A DNA stretch of 64,000 bases from Klebsormidium nitens (taxonomy: Eukaryota; Streptophyta; Klebsormidiophyceae; Klebsormidiales; Klebsormidiaceae), in the NCBI GenBank assembly GCA_000708835.1, contig DF237159.1, positions 58,679 through 122,678 on the forward strand, given 5' to 3'. Position 1 is the stretch's first letter. Each line of letters begins with the position of its first letter. Under the pieces are notes generated by a model. The model was not told the DNA's origin. It searched no databases and saw only the letters and a program-made list of their open reading frames with translations. This document shows positions 12,121-21,194 of the stretch, one piece after another. The position numbers were made by a program, and so were the translations under genes.

Positions 12121-12594
12121 ATTCCATCAGGTCAAAACATATCCCCTCCCTAGGTAGGCGTGACTTCGTGGGAGCATACTATGAAACTTTTAAAACTTCT
12201 AGAGGCGGATTAGCGAGGCTGCTGCCAATATTCTGAGCTGGCGACATGGCGGCATCAGAGAATTTCATGTTTTCTGACGTGTTCATGACCCCAGGAAAGT
12301 CTGACGATTCCTGACGGAGTCACTGCCCCTGGCTCGTAGCGCTACAAAGACTGTCGTGCTGCGGAATACCCTTCTTCGTCATAGCGGGTGCGAAATGTCA
12401 TGCCATCTCTGGCGTTCACCATTTCACGGCGCACTTTAGAGCCTTTAAGAATGATCAAAGCAAGCCCAGTCCGTTGTAGAGGGTATTCAAGATTGATCAA
12501 GAACTTTCAAGGTTTGAACTTCAGGTCGACGAGGGACATCGTCATTGCCAGCCTGAGATACGTCAGTGGCGAGTCTGACAAGCAACCCGATCCA

Positions 12595-12720
12595 TGGTCA
12601 CATGATGGTGCACGTTGATTGAAGCCGTGACGCAGCTTCCTATGCAGAATCTAGATAGCGCTGTTCTTCGACACAATGATCCTGCCAGATACGTGCTCGT
12701 CAAGAAGTGCCTTGACGAGC
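12595..12720 (+). repeat. Dispersed repeat family 1, copy A
   Basis: Resembles 16337-16445 in collinear order: CATGATG, TTGAAGCC, CAGCTTCC, GCAGAATC and TGCTCGTCAAG occur in both with small gaps. The copies are clearly diverged. No coding content or terminal structure identifies the element type. Confidence 0.55.
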
Positions 12721-12724
12721 ACGT
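12691..12724 (+). repeat. Perfect 14-bp inverted repeat (hairpin)
   Basis: ACGTGCTCGTCAAG (12691-12704) and CTTGACGAGCACGT (12711-12724) are exact reverse complements around a 6-base loop. It sits at the end of dispersed repeat family 1; copy B has only the first arm. Confidence 0.85.
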
Positions 12725-13639
12725 CATGACTTCTGGTCACTTCAGCTTCGTATGCATTTTTAAAGGTAGAGTGCTTCCTGTAAAAGTCGAACCATCCTTG
12801 AAACATGGCGCGCATGTAGGCACTCAGGATCAACGCGAGATTGGGCGCCTGCCTACATGTAATAAGTCGACATTTGAGGAAACAATTATACGCAGACTTG
12901 CAAAGAAGGTTGAGAAACGTACTACTGAGAGCCAATTCACACTTAAATGTCCTCAAAACGACTTTTCCGCCTGTGGGGAAGGCCGTGTCAAGGACCCATT
13001 ACTTTCCTTCGCTTTCGGATTCTCCTGGCCAGGTCGCAGGGAACATGAATGATACATACAGTCCGAGACTTTCACAGCATACGCGTCAACAATCTCAGAA
13101 GTAACGGAGGGGATGACCAGCAACAAGATCAGGATCTTTAAGCAGCTTGCTGATTGTGGACGTGAAACATCATGGAGTCCTTCTATCGCCTAACATAAGT
13201 CATGTGAGAGTCGAATTCTGTATGGGTCTGCAACAGCACATAGACACAAGTTAAGGTCGATTCAATAAGCTGACCAACATCAACCATAAGGGCGTCGGAA
13301 GCATTTTAGGTCGACCTTCGATACTAGAGCTCGATCTGATACCATTACGACTGCAGAAAGAGTAGTCATTGAGATCTCAGTTCGCAACAGACTTTTGCTA
13401 GGGAGTTGACTAAACGAATCTTCTGATTATGGATGCTGTGTACGTGGGTTTCGAGAAGGACTGGAGACATGCATACCTTCTGCGAAAGAGCCGAGCAAAA
13501 GTTCTGGCCAAAAGCACACAAGCGTTGCCGCACATTGGCACGACGGATGGGCTTGACAGCCCGCAGCAGCTAATATGTGTCTTTTACCCAAAAGCCCGTA
13601 CACCGTTTGTTACGTCTCTCATACACCTGAACCCCGGTC

Positions 13640-13709
13640 CACCTGGCTCCGCTCCCAGATTGGTTTACCTGAAGGCGTTTCCGCCGGAAGCTGCTCCGCC
13701 GGAATGCTG
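13640..13709 (+). repeat. Dispersed repeat family 2, copy A
   Basis: GGCTCCGCTCCC, a TTACCT-containing stretch, TTCCGCCGGAA and CTGCTCCGCCGGAA occur in the same order here and at 17515-17580. The copy abuts the stop codon of paralogue 3, so its 3' UTR is repeat-derived. Confidence 0.65.
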
Positions 13710-14573
13710 TCACTCGGGACTTCTCAGCCCTAGCTTCCAAGGCGCTCGGCTGAGTATCTCCTCCTTGATTTTCCTGACCTCTGCTTCCTGCTTTTCCTTC
13801 TTGCGAGCATTCAGAATTGAAGCAACGATGCTGTTCAAAAGGTACGCTATGAAGCTTTGAAGCCGCTTGAGCTGGTCCTGCTCAAGACATTTGTGATGTT
13901 CCTCGGATGCAAGCTTCGTAACAAACATGTTCAGGAGCGGAACCCGAATTTGCGACCCAGACAGGCCGTTGACTTTTACCGCTGTCGCCAAGTCAAAGTC
14001 CTGGCCCCCCAGAAACTCTTTCAAAAAAAGCTCAACCGCAGCTGATCTCCGTGCCTTCTGGCTAGTCTGCAAGTTTTCCCAAGCCCAATCACAAAACTCC
14101 TTAACAAAGGTCTCTCCGTCATTTTGGCCCGCCCAGGACAGAAGCACTGCCTCTGCATAGGCTGGATACATCATCCTGCGTTTTGTCAGCCTGTAACTCT
14201 TTGCCCCTTCTTCATAAAAGTCCCTCAGGCTGCCCTCTAGATTACAGATTTCGTTTTTAATCCAGGGAAGGACCTCTGAGGGACGCTTCCCTGAATCAGC
14301 AGATTGAACAAGCCCGCCAAGCTGAAACGAGGCTTGGTTTGAAACCTCTTCAAGGCTTTCAAATTCGTCCCTGTCTGCTTCGAACGCCTGGTTATCCGCC
14401 TCATTTTCTGAGCTGTTCCTATCTACTGTACTTCTCACAGATATGGTAGCTGAACCAGAAATCTGGTTGAGCCTTTGCGGTTGTCTCAAATACGGACCAA
14501 ATGCAAAGAAACTCAAGCCGGGCCATCTCTGAATTGTCGCCAATAGTCCAGAGATATGGGAGAGGCACCTCAT
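13710..14573 (-). CDS. Unrecognised protein, tandem paralogue 3 (transit-peptide-like N-terminus)
   Basis: Single-exon gene, 287 aa from the Met at 14573; in-frame Mets at 14582 and 14618 are also possible. I prefer 14573 because it aligns exactly with the start of paralogue 2, including flanking DNA. The first 45 residues are basic and hydroxylated, then comes an acidic, non-conserved linker. The shared domain shows MMYPAYAEAVLLSWA, FVKEFCDWAW, AAVELFLKEFLGGQ, NGLSGSQIRVPLLNMFV, EEHHKCLEQ and EEILSRAPW. It is closest to paralogue 2. The family is unrecognised. The FC(D/E)W(A/V)W block and the terminal APW are the best candidate functional residues because all three copies retain them. Confidence 0.8.
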   Translation of the reverse strand: MRCLSHISGLLATIQRWPGLSFFAFGPYLRQPQRLNQISGSATISVRSTVDRNSSENEADNQAFEADRDEFESLEEVSNQASFQLGGLVQSADSGKRPSEVLPWIKNEICNLEGSLRDFYEEGAKSYRLTKRRMMYPAYAEAVLLSWAGQNDGETFVKEFCDWAWENLQTSQKARRSAAVELFLKEFLGGQDFDLATAVKVNGLSGSQIRVPLLNMFVTKLASEEHHKCLEQDQLKRLQSFIAYLLNSIVASILNARKKEKQEAEVRKIKEEILSRAPWKLGLRSPE

Positions 14574-14880
14574 CGTGCTCATCGCTCGCTTACCAAAATA
14601 ATTCTCCTTGTTCAACATGTTGTGACATCAAGAACTTCTGTAAAAGCGGCGCGCTTGTTGCACCGAGCAGCGCGAAGTCGCGGCCGGCTGTGCGGGGAGT
14701 CCGACGTATTTTTGAGGAGGTTTAGTGCAGGTTTAGTGGCTGCCATACGCGCGCGCCGCGGCCGCGCCTGCCAATATCCTAAGTGGGTCCTAGTGCGCTA
14801 GCTCAATCAACCAACAGTGAGTCGCACTCACCCGCTCTTATAATTGGTCTTCCCCACTTGGTGTTTCCATCGCGTACAAG
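14574..14880. promoter_or_regulatory. Short divergent promoter between paralogue 3 and the 185-aa gene
   Basis: Only 307 bp separate the two start codons, which point away from each other. The paralogue side carries the conserved GAGGAGGTTTA block (about 14713-14724) in a CG-rich setting. The plus-strand side has TTATAATTGG (14837-14846), a plausible TATA-like element about 40 bases before the ATG, and CCAACAGTGAG-type sequence upstream. Shared regulation is inference. Confidence 0.45.
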
Positions 14881-15438
14881 ATGGCCTCAACTTCGTGGGA
14901 GGACACATTGAAAGCTCAAGAAGGAGCGGAAAGCAAGGTTGCAGAGTTTGACGTGGAAGTCTGGCAAGGAGAAAAGACTCGTGATACCTTCTCACCCGAG
15001 AAAAAGGAGGAGAACCTGAAAGAGCTCAAGGCACTGATTCCGGACTTTAGGGCTCCCCATGTCGAAGGCGATAAGCTCTGGCTATTCTACAGGCTCCTTG
15101 AGGAACTTGCATGGGTGGACCCAGACCAAGCATATGATATCTACGTTGAGTGGTTTTCTCAACGACCCGAACAGCGTAAGGTAATCGCTTCTGATCTTGA
15201 GAACCGTGAAGAGTCGAGGCGCCACTTTCGCGAGGCCGCCGAGTATCTTAGGGAGAGAAATGAAACGCTGCCTTGGGAAAAAAGAGTTAGTGCTATGACA
15301 CCTCCAGCCGTATTGTTATCAATGAAATATTGCTGCTCCGGGTCATTAGTGTGGGAAACATCAGAAGAGGACGTTCAGGGCTTGCTCAACAAGTTCAAGA
15401 CGTTTGCTCAGAGATTGTGGCGGCAACTATTCTCCTAG
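14881..15438 (+). CDS. Unrecognised acidic 185-aa protein
   Basis: Single-exon frame beginning MASTSWEDTLKAQEGAESKV and ending in a basic, aromatic tail. It is rich in Glu, Lys, Trp and Tyr; the segments ELKALIPDF, LWLFYRLLEELAWVDPDQA and YDIYVEWFSQRPEQRKVIAS suggest a helical fold. No signal peptide, membrane segment or known domain was recognised. It reads as a real gene because of its amino-acid composition, its length, a clean start following a TATA-like element and its divergent arrangement with paralogue 3. It has no clear similarity to the paralogue family, though both are helical and tryptophan-rich. Confidence 0.6.
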   Translation: MASTSWEDTLKAQEGAESKVAEFDVEVWQGEKTRDTFSPEKKEENLKELKALIPDFRAPHVEGDKLWLFYRLLEELAWVDPDQAYDIYVEWFSQRPEQRKVIASDLENREESRRHFREAAEYLRERNETLPWEKRVSAMTPPAVLLSMKYCCSGSLVWETSEEDVQGLLNKFKTFAQRLWRQLFS

Positions 15439-16336
15439 CCTGGGAGTGGTCTTCTTCAGCAGACTCGTACTAGTCGGAGATTCTATGTTTTAAAGGGTTA
15501 CATACGATGCTGCTGTCCTCTGCATTTTCAGGCTCTAACAACTCCAGGAAAGAAAGTACGAGTCCCTGATTCCTAGCAAAACTTCTAGCTCAGCAGGTAA
15601 CTATGGGTAGCTGCAGACTGCATGTCTGCAAATTCAAGGTCGTGCTTAGTTCATGCTCTAGTTGCACGGCATCAAAAGCAAACTATCACCTTGTTCGCAA
15701 GCCAGAAGGCGCACGCCAGCCAGAAGGCACGTATGAGATTGCAATGCATAAGACCGTTGTCTTCGTTGTTTACTCCTTGGAACGCTCGTCATGGATATCA
15801 ATAAAATGCCTTGGGAAATCAAAGGACAGCACATGCATGTATTCGTATGAGGCTCACAATTACAAACAAACTGAAGTCATGAATTTGCGATGCTTAACAC
15901 GGATATAGCTGTTCATCGAGTCGGCATCCTACTAGATGGATGCACCGCTTCCTGATGAATCTTATTTATTATATTCTCCTCAGAAGATGCCTTTGCCGGT
16001 CTAGCCGCAATGTATGCTGTGGCAGTCCTTTCTTCGTAAGGCCTGATTGAGACGTTTCTCGAATAATCTTGACTGAACAGAGAACCCTCCGCGCGCTTTC
16101 CCATTTGCTAAATTGGGTCTTTGACTAGACTCAACTCCGTCAACAAAGCCAGAGGCAACCCGTTCAGACATGCTGCTATGCTGCGCCCGAGAGAGAAGCC
16201 GAAGCCCTCATGTCTATGAAGCAGATTGATCCTCATCCTAACTCCTAACATGTCGCGCTCATGTGCTTTCGGAACACTGAATCGAAACAGCCTCGTGAAT
16301 GATGTGAATCTGGCGTGATTCATGCAGCAAGTCGAC

Positions 16337-16445
16337 CCATGATGCGCGCTTGAAGCCACACAGCTTCCGTGCAGAATCGAAAGTCAGGGCTGTCGTCGGC
16401 CACATGCGAATTCGCCGAACACATGCTCGTCAAGGCACTTCTCAC
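16337..16445 (+). repeat. Dispersed repeat family 1, copy B
   Basis: Collinear, diverged partner of 12595-12720, sharing CATGATG, TTGAAGCC, CAGCTTCC, GCAGAATC and ATGCTCGTCAAG. It lacks the second hairpin arm seen in copy A. Confidence 0.55.
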
Positions 16446-16914
16446 AAGGGTTGTATTAGGGTAGGATCCTTTTTCAACAAATCTGACTTGGTTTTCAAAC
16501 CGTGGAGCGCTTGTAGGGCCAATTGGCGCGACATGATCATCTGCACGATCATACTGCCACCTTGACCGCATGCCCACGTCGATTCCGGTCCATATTCAGG
16601 TGGAACTCTTGCCTCAATTTCACATTTAAGGAGAACGCCGTTCAAGAAGCCGTTCCGAAGGGCGTTCTTTCCTTCATACATTTACGTGCTGCCAAAGACT
16701 GGTATGGCGAGCAGAACAGAAACAAGAATTGAGAATCTTGATCAGCTTTCAACACTCAACGCCTTTCTTCTCAGAGTCCTCCTCCATTCTGGCCCGAAGT
16801 CGTCGACCGCGTGTCAGCACACAAGATGGAACTCGACCTTCGGCTCAGCCTGCAAGGAAAGCGACACAGGAATTTGAATCAGGAGAGCCGGACTGGCCCG
16901 GAATCCAATTGGAC

Positions 16915-17110
16915 GTCCTTCAGATGCCGCATCCGTTCCGGAAGCGGAATATGTTCGGGCGTCCGGACGCGAACTCCTTTGGGGCGTCCGTCAGATGCAA
17001 GATCCGTTTGGGCGTCCGGTGGATGCAATCCGTTTAAGAAGCCCAATGCAAAGCAAGTCTGGGGTCCGTTTGGCAGCCATCAGACGGGGTCCGTTCGAAC
17101 GTATGATCGG
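16915..17110 (+). repeat. Degenerate GTCCG-rich short repeats
   Basis: Variants of TCCGTTTGGGCGTCCG recur irregularly (for example near 16955, 16985, 17007 and 17065), with ATGCAAGATCCG and ATGCAATCCG spacers. It reads as a decayed minisatellite. Confidence 0.45.
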
Positions 17111-17514
17111 ACTTGAGAACGTCTCGGTTTGTTTGTGTAGACAAAAGAATAACCTTCAATTGACTGGCATGGCAAAGACAATCCTGCAGTTTACAAGTCT
17201 AGTCAAGCCTCCAAAGCATCCGAAGCACTAGAAGTTCGGCTGATTCTATTAGTTGTACGAACGCAGTTCGATACCATGTGAGGTTCCAACCGCAGGCAGC
17301 AGCAGAAAATCGGAATCAACCAAACTTACTTCGCAAACCAGGAAAGGAGAATCTTGAGATTATGAGGGCACAAAATAATGGGCCACGAGCATATAGAAGT
17401 TGCCACACAGGCTCAATGAAAGGGTTGCGTAGCCCGCTTTAGCGGTATAAGCTATAGCTTTTAGGTCCACCCAAACCCCTTTTCCGGTTTACGTCGGGCG
17501 TGTACCTTGGTTGA

Positions 17515-17580
17515 CAGGGCTCCGCTCCCTCAAATCGGCTTACCTCAACGCATTCCGCCGGAAACTGCTCCGCCGGAACC
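17515..17580 (+). repeat. Dispersed repeat family 2, copy B
   Basis: Partner of 13640-13709: GGCTCCGCTCCCTC, CTTACCT, ATTCCGCCGGAA and CTGCTCCGCCGGAA in the same order and nearly the same spacing. Confidence 0.65.
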
Positions 17581-19483
17581 TACCAAGCCGGCCACGCGAC
17601 GCCCTCGGCCAGGGTGCACCCGGTCCAGACCGCGACAACCGTCGCAGCCTGTACGGGGAAGAGGAACGCCAGCATGACACGTGTCACAGAGGGCGGACGC
17701 GACCACCACGTGGGTCTTAGTAAGTTGCACTTTGAGCAGTGCTCTCCGCAATTCCGGCAACGTTTTGTGTCCGCCCCGGGGCCGGAATTCAGGGCCTTGG
17801 TTCGCGCGGAAAGGAACCAAGCGTAAGTAACAACGGCTGTGAGTCCGATTGAGGGGCAGTAGGACTGTGGAGGAGCTCCTGTTCCGCCCATATTCTCCCT
17901 TTGCTCCCACCCGTAAGCTTGTGGGCTTTCTCGAAGTAACGACCTTTAGTCCCTTCGACGAAGTTTCAGAAGCTTCTTCTCGGAATTCCACCGCACGGTC
18001 GACAGACGCTTTGCTGAGACACCTCGTCTTGTCAAAGCGATACTTTGAAGCTAACACTTGAACAACCAAGCTTTATACTTCAAATTCTTCTCCGCAAGCT
18101 CATACGGAACCTTAATCTGGTGGGAAGCCGTCATGAAGCCGTCTGCTTAGCCACGCTCAGCTCCGCACTTCGTTTGCCAGGGTGCGAATGTCTTTCGACG
18201 CACGACGCGCCGGTCGAGTCTCGCCAGAACCATTTCAGCGCTCCGCCTTTGAATGAGAAAAGCATCTTTGAACACGTTTGTGGGACGTGAACGCAAGGCG
18301 CGTTTGTGATATTATCTGGAGCCTCTTTGCCTTTCAGTCCAACCTTCCGACATATTGGAACTGTATACTAGCCAGTGGAAGAGTCGTCCGTCTTTGCGGG
18401 CCTCTCTAGATTTTGAGTAGGATACTAGACGTGACTGGTCGTACGCCGAGCTGAATGAAGGGCTTTGTTTTTGCACAAGATCACGTAGACAGTGACGCTT
18501 ACGCTTGCTAGCTGGCTGTCTTGAGAGGATGGAGACTTGACGTGACCTACAATCACTTGGTTCCAGGACTATGAAACACTGAGGACGTGGAAGATTTCTG
18601 GCCAGCCAGCTAAATGACTGCGAAGTATCCTCCGAACTGAACCGGGGGCCTGCGGAGACAGGTGACGGATCAAACGGACCGGGTGGTTCATGCGTACACG
18701 TCCGGGGACTCGTACTTCCTTCAAGGCAGCATGACAGAAGGCCAGGCCCACGTCTCCGGTCGGTTTGAAAGTAGGTGACCGTGACTGGTTTAGGTTTTGT
18801 TTGCTGCTTGACCAACCTGCACTGTACACTGAGAAGCCAATTAACGGTGCCAGATTGACTGGAAGATGAATCGACGGCCTTTGGTCTATGTAGTCAAAGG
18901 CTCGAGGAAGGCTGTGATCCACGTGGTTACTCCGTAACGTTTAGGGTTAAACACGTGGTCAACGAGAGAATTATAGCCGATACTGCAGTAAAGAGAGGCA
19001 ATTTGCTGCACTTAGAGAGGCTTGTGAGCCTGCGTTTACATTGACATGTGCAGGCGCGGACGTACGATCCGCAACATTCATATCTTTGCATGACCTACGG
19101 TAGATCCACTACAATCGAATTAGCGCAACTTCACGAATGAAGCTGCCAATCAGCATGTTGGATGAAACCAGTAAAATTTCAACACTTTTGCCATTTTATG
19201 ATTGATTTTGCACAGGCTTGTGCGCGTGCCGCCTTTTCTTGCGATCGACAAAGTACAGCTAGTGATATCGAAGTACCCGGCCGCCCCGCTAGACTGAGGC
19301 AGGATTGGATACCGTCCAATCTGATACCATTTGTCCCTGCCATGATGTGCCACTGAGAGCTATAGCATGCTCAGCCAGTATAAACTCGACAAGTCGGGTA
19401 AACGGTGACTAGTTCGATCGACATTTCGCCGCCCATGTGCGCGCAGCCTGCAGATGGATTTAACAATCTGCATGGTGTCTAGT

Positions 19484-19519
19484 TCCATGGGTTCTTTCTC
19501 AAAGAACCACAGCCATGGA
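19484..19519 (+). repeat. Nested inverted repeat
   Basis: GGTTCTTT (19490-19497) and AAAGAACC (19501-19508) pair around a CTC loop. The outer TTCCATGG at 19483-19490 and CCATGGAA at 19513-19520 extend the structure after a short bulge. Confidence 0.7.
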
Positions 19520-19884
19520 AAGCGGCGGCGCCAGTACGATTAGTACATTGAGAACGGGTGTGGCCTGAATCGTGACGGTGCGACTAGCACCAATCTATGT
19601 ACAGTCGTGTACACTTCAACGCTGAACTGCGACATGGGACCCTATATCATTGAGACGCTGCGAGCCTATCAAAAACATAGAATCTGGTGGTCTCCTGGCT
19701 TGGCAGGTTACCGACCTCAACTGCAGAAGTTACCATGCTACAATTCCTCAACATCGGGGCTTTTTGTCACAGTAGAAAGGATCAGAGTTCCGCCCAACTA
19801 AACGAACTTTAGAAGTGTACGGCGCCAACTTTCTAGACTTGGCTAGTTACATTAATAATGTACACAGGAAGCCTGCCACGTCAG

Positions 19885-21194
19885 CTAGGCTTCATATATC
19901 TTCATGGCCTGCTGGATGGAGACCCGACAAATTGGGCACCTTGGAACCGGCTCCTGACTTATCCTGCATTGAAGGCAAAGCGGCAACACGAGTATGTGAC
20001 AAGTGCAGGTAACATCTTCAGGCGCCTTTAGCAAAGGCGCCTGACATATGCACCGCAGAGGCTTCATCTCAAGTGGCAGCAATGAAGCGAATGGTATAAG
20101 ACCTGGTCCTTATGATCCTTATCTTTCAATCTTGCGATTTCAATCCTTTGAAATGGTAGTCCAAGACAAAAGTCGGTCTTAAGTTCGAAAACCCGCCATT
20201 TGTGATGGTCGCTTGGTGAATGTAATGTTGATGGAGTTCGCTACCTCAGATTCGAAGCAGAGTCTGATTTGAGATTTTTGGAAGCGGCTGCGGATAGTAC
20301 TGATCAATTCGAAATGAATTCTAAGGAAATTGCAGCCGTCCAGAGTCTCCGTAACATTCCTGTGTTGCACATCCATGAACGAAAATTACCAGTCTCCTAA
20401 GACATTGGGATTCCCACGATTTCATTGAAGGCACGAGCGCTTTGAATGGGAAGAGAGCCCACAGCGACTGCATATCATTAAAAGTGCTGGGGCTCACCTT
20501 AATCCACAAGTAAAGCAAGTCGCCTTATGCCCACATGGAACAAAGGCCGTGTCCTTCCGCTCGCATTCACAAAGGGCACACATGTCCAGGGCTGAAGTCG
20601 GCTCCACCCTATCTGAGTCAGGTTCTTCTGAATCCACCTTTTTTAAGACATATTCTTCCCGAATATTGACATGGCCAATGCATGGTATGGGAAAAGGGAG
20701 ACAAGCGCAAGCCTTAAGATGGGAGACTGTCGGGCCCACCAGCTTTTAGCTCGTGGAGGTTTTGGTTGTCCACATTGAGGACAGCTTTCCTTTGTGGCTG
20801 ACCTCTCTTGCACTACACACTGCCCACATGCAATGAGGGCAGCAACTGCAACGGTAAAATGGAAAATGATTAGGAGACCCGCTTTTGAGTTGGTCATAGC
20901 TGCTTGCTACGCACTTGGCGGCAAGAGGATGTTGCTAGTTTAGATGCTACCTCTAACCCGCTTGAATTAGCTGCTGATGAAACAGACGACCTGGCACCAG
21001 TTTGCGCAGGCAAATCACCCCAAGGGGTCTGCTCTCTCAATGTTCATATGCTTCTTGGATTCTGCAGTCACTACATACCCTACAGCAACGAGAGTGTTGC
21101 TGCCAAAATCCTGCTCTGCTCTCGTTTTGCCTCTTCAATCCCCAAAAGTTGACGCGCTGAAAATGCTTCAGGAATGTCCTGATCACCATCAGAC
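19885..21194 (-). CDS. RING-finger protein, possibly MUL1/SP1-like E3 ligase (5' end unresolved)
   Basis: The 3' part of a minus-strand gene. The terminal exon is 19885-19963 and the one before it ends at a GT donor at 20498; joining them gives a C-terminal C3HC4 RING: CALC, then FVPCGHKATCFTC, then CPIC, ending SIQQAMKIYEA. A RING at the extreme C-terminus with this FVPCGH core is typical of MUL1/SP1 and IAP-like E3 ligases. A likely upstream exon, 21079-21194 (GT-AG, ends in phase 0), encodes a hydrophobic stretch (LMVIRTFLKHFQRV) that could be the transmembrane segment found just before the RING in MUL1/SP1. An acidic linker (VDSEEPDSDRVEPTSALD) would start near 20637. The join between these exons, the N-terminus and the start codon are not resolved, so membrane anchoring is tentative; the RING itself is clear. 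Confidence 0.6.
20018..20044 (+). repeat. Perfect 12-bp hairpin in the last RING-gene intron
   Basis: TCAGGCGCCTTT (20018-20029) and AAAGGCGCCTGA (20033-20044) are exact reverse complements around a 3-base loop, 55 bases on the intron side of the terminal exon. Confidence 0.9.

Larger units (their letters stand above)
12121..13709. other. Spacer between paralogues 2 and 3 with dispersed repeats
   Basis: No supportable gene. It contains one copy each of two dispersed repeats (12595-12720 and 13640-13709) and a perfect inverted repeat. A 145-residue plus-strand frame at 12615-13052 runs through repeat material and is not called. Confidence 0.5.
15439..19884. other. 4.4-kb gene-poor interval with repeats
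   Basis: No supportable gene on either strand. The longest frames (17545-18069 and 18312-18815, both minus) are basic, low in hydrophobic pattern and without motifs. The interval holds the second copies of two dispersed repeats, a degenerate short-unit repeat near 16.9-17.1 kb and a hairpin at 19.49 kb. It is probably decayed transposon-type DNA, but no terminal repeats or transposase are visible. Confidence 0.45.

Noticed and set aside
17545-18815. Two minus-strand frames of 174 and 167 residues
   Set aside because: Basic, motif-free sequences in a repeat-bearing interval; the first begins within dispersed repeat family 2.
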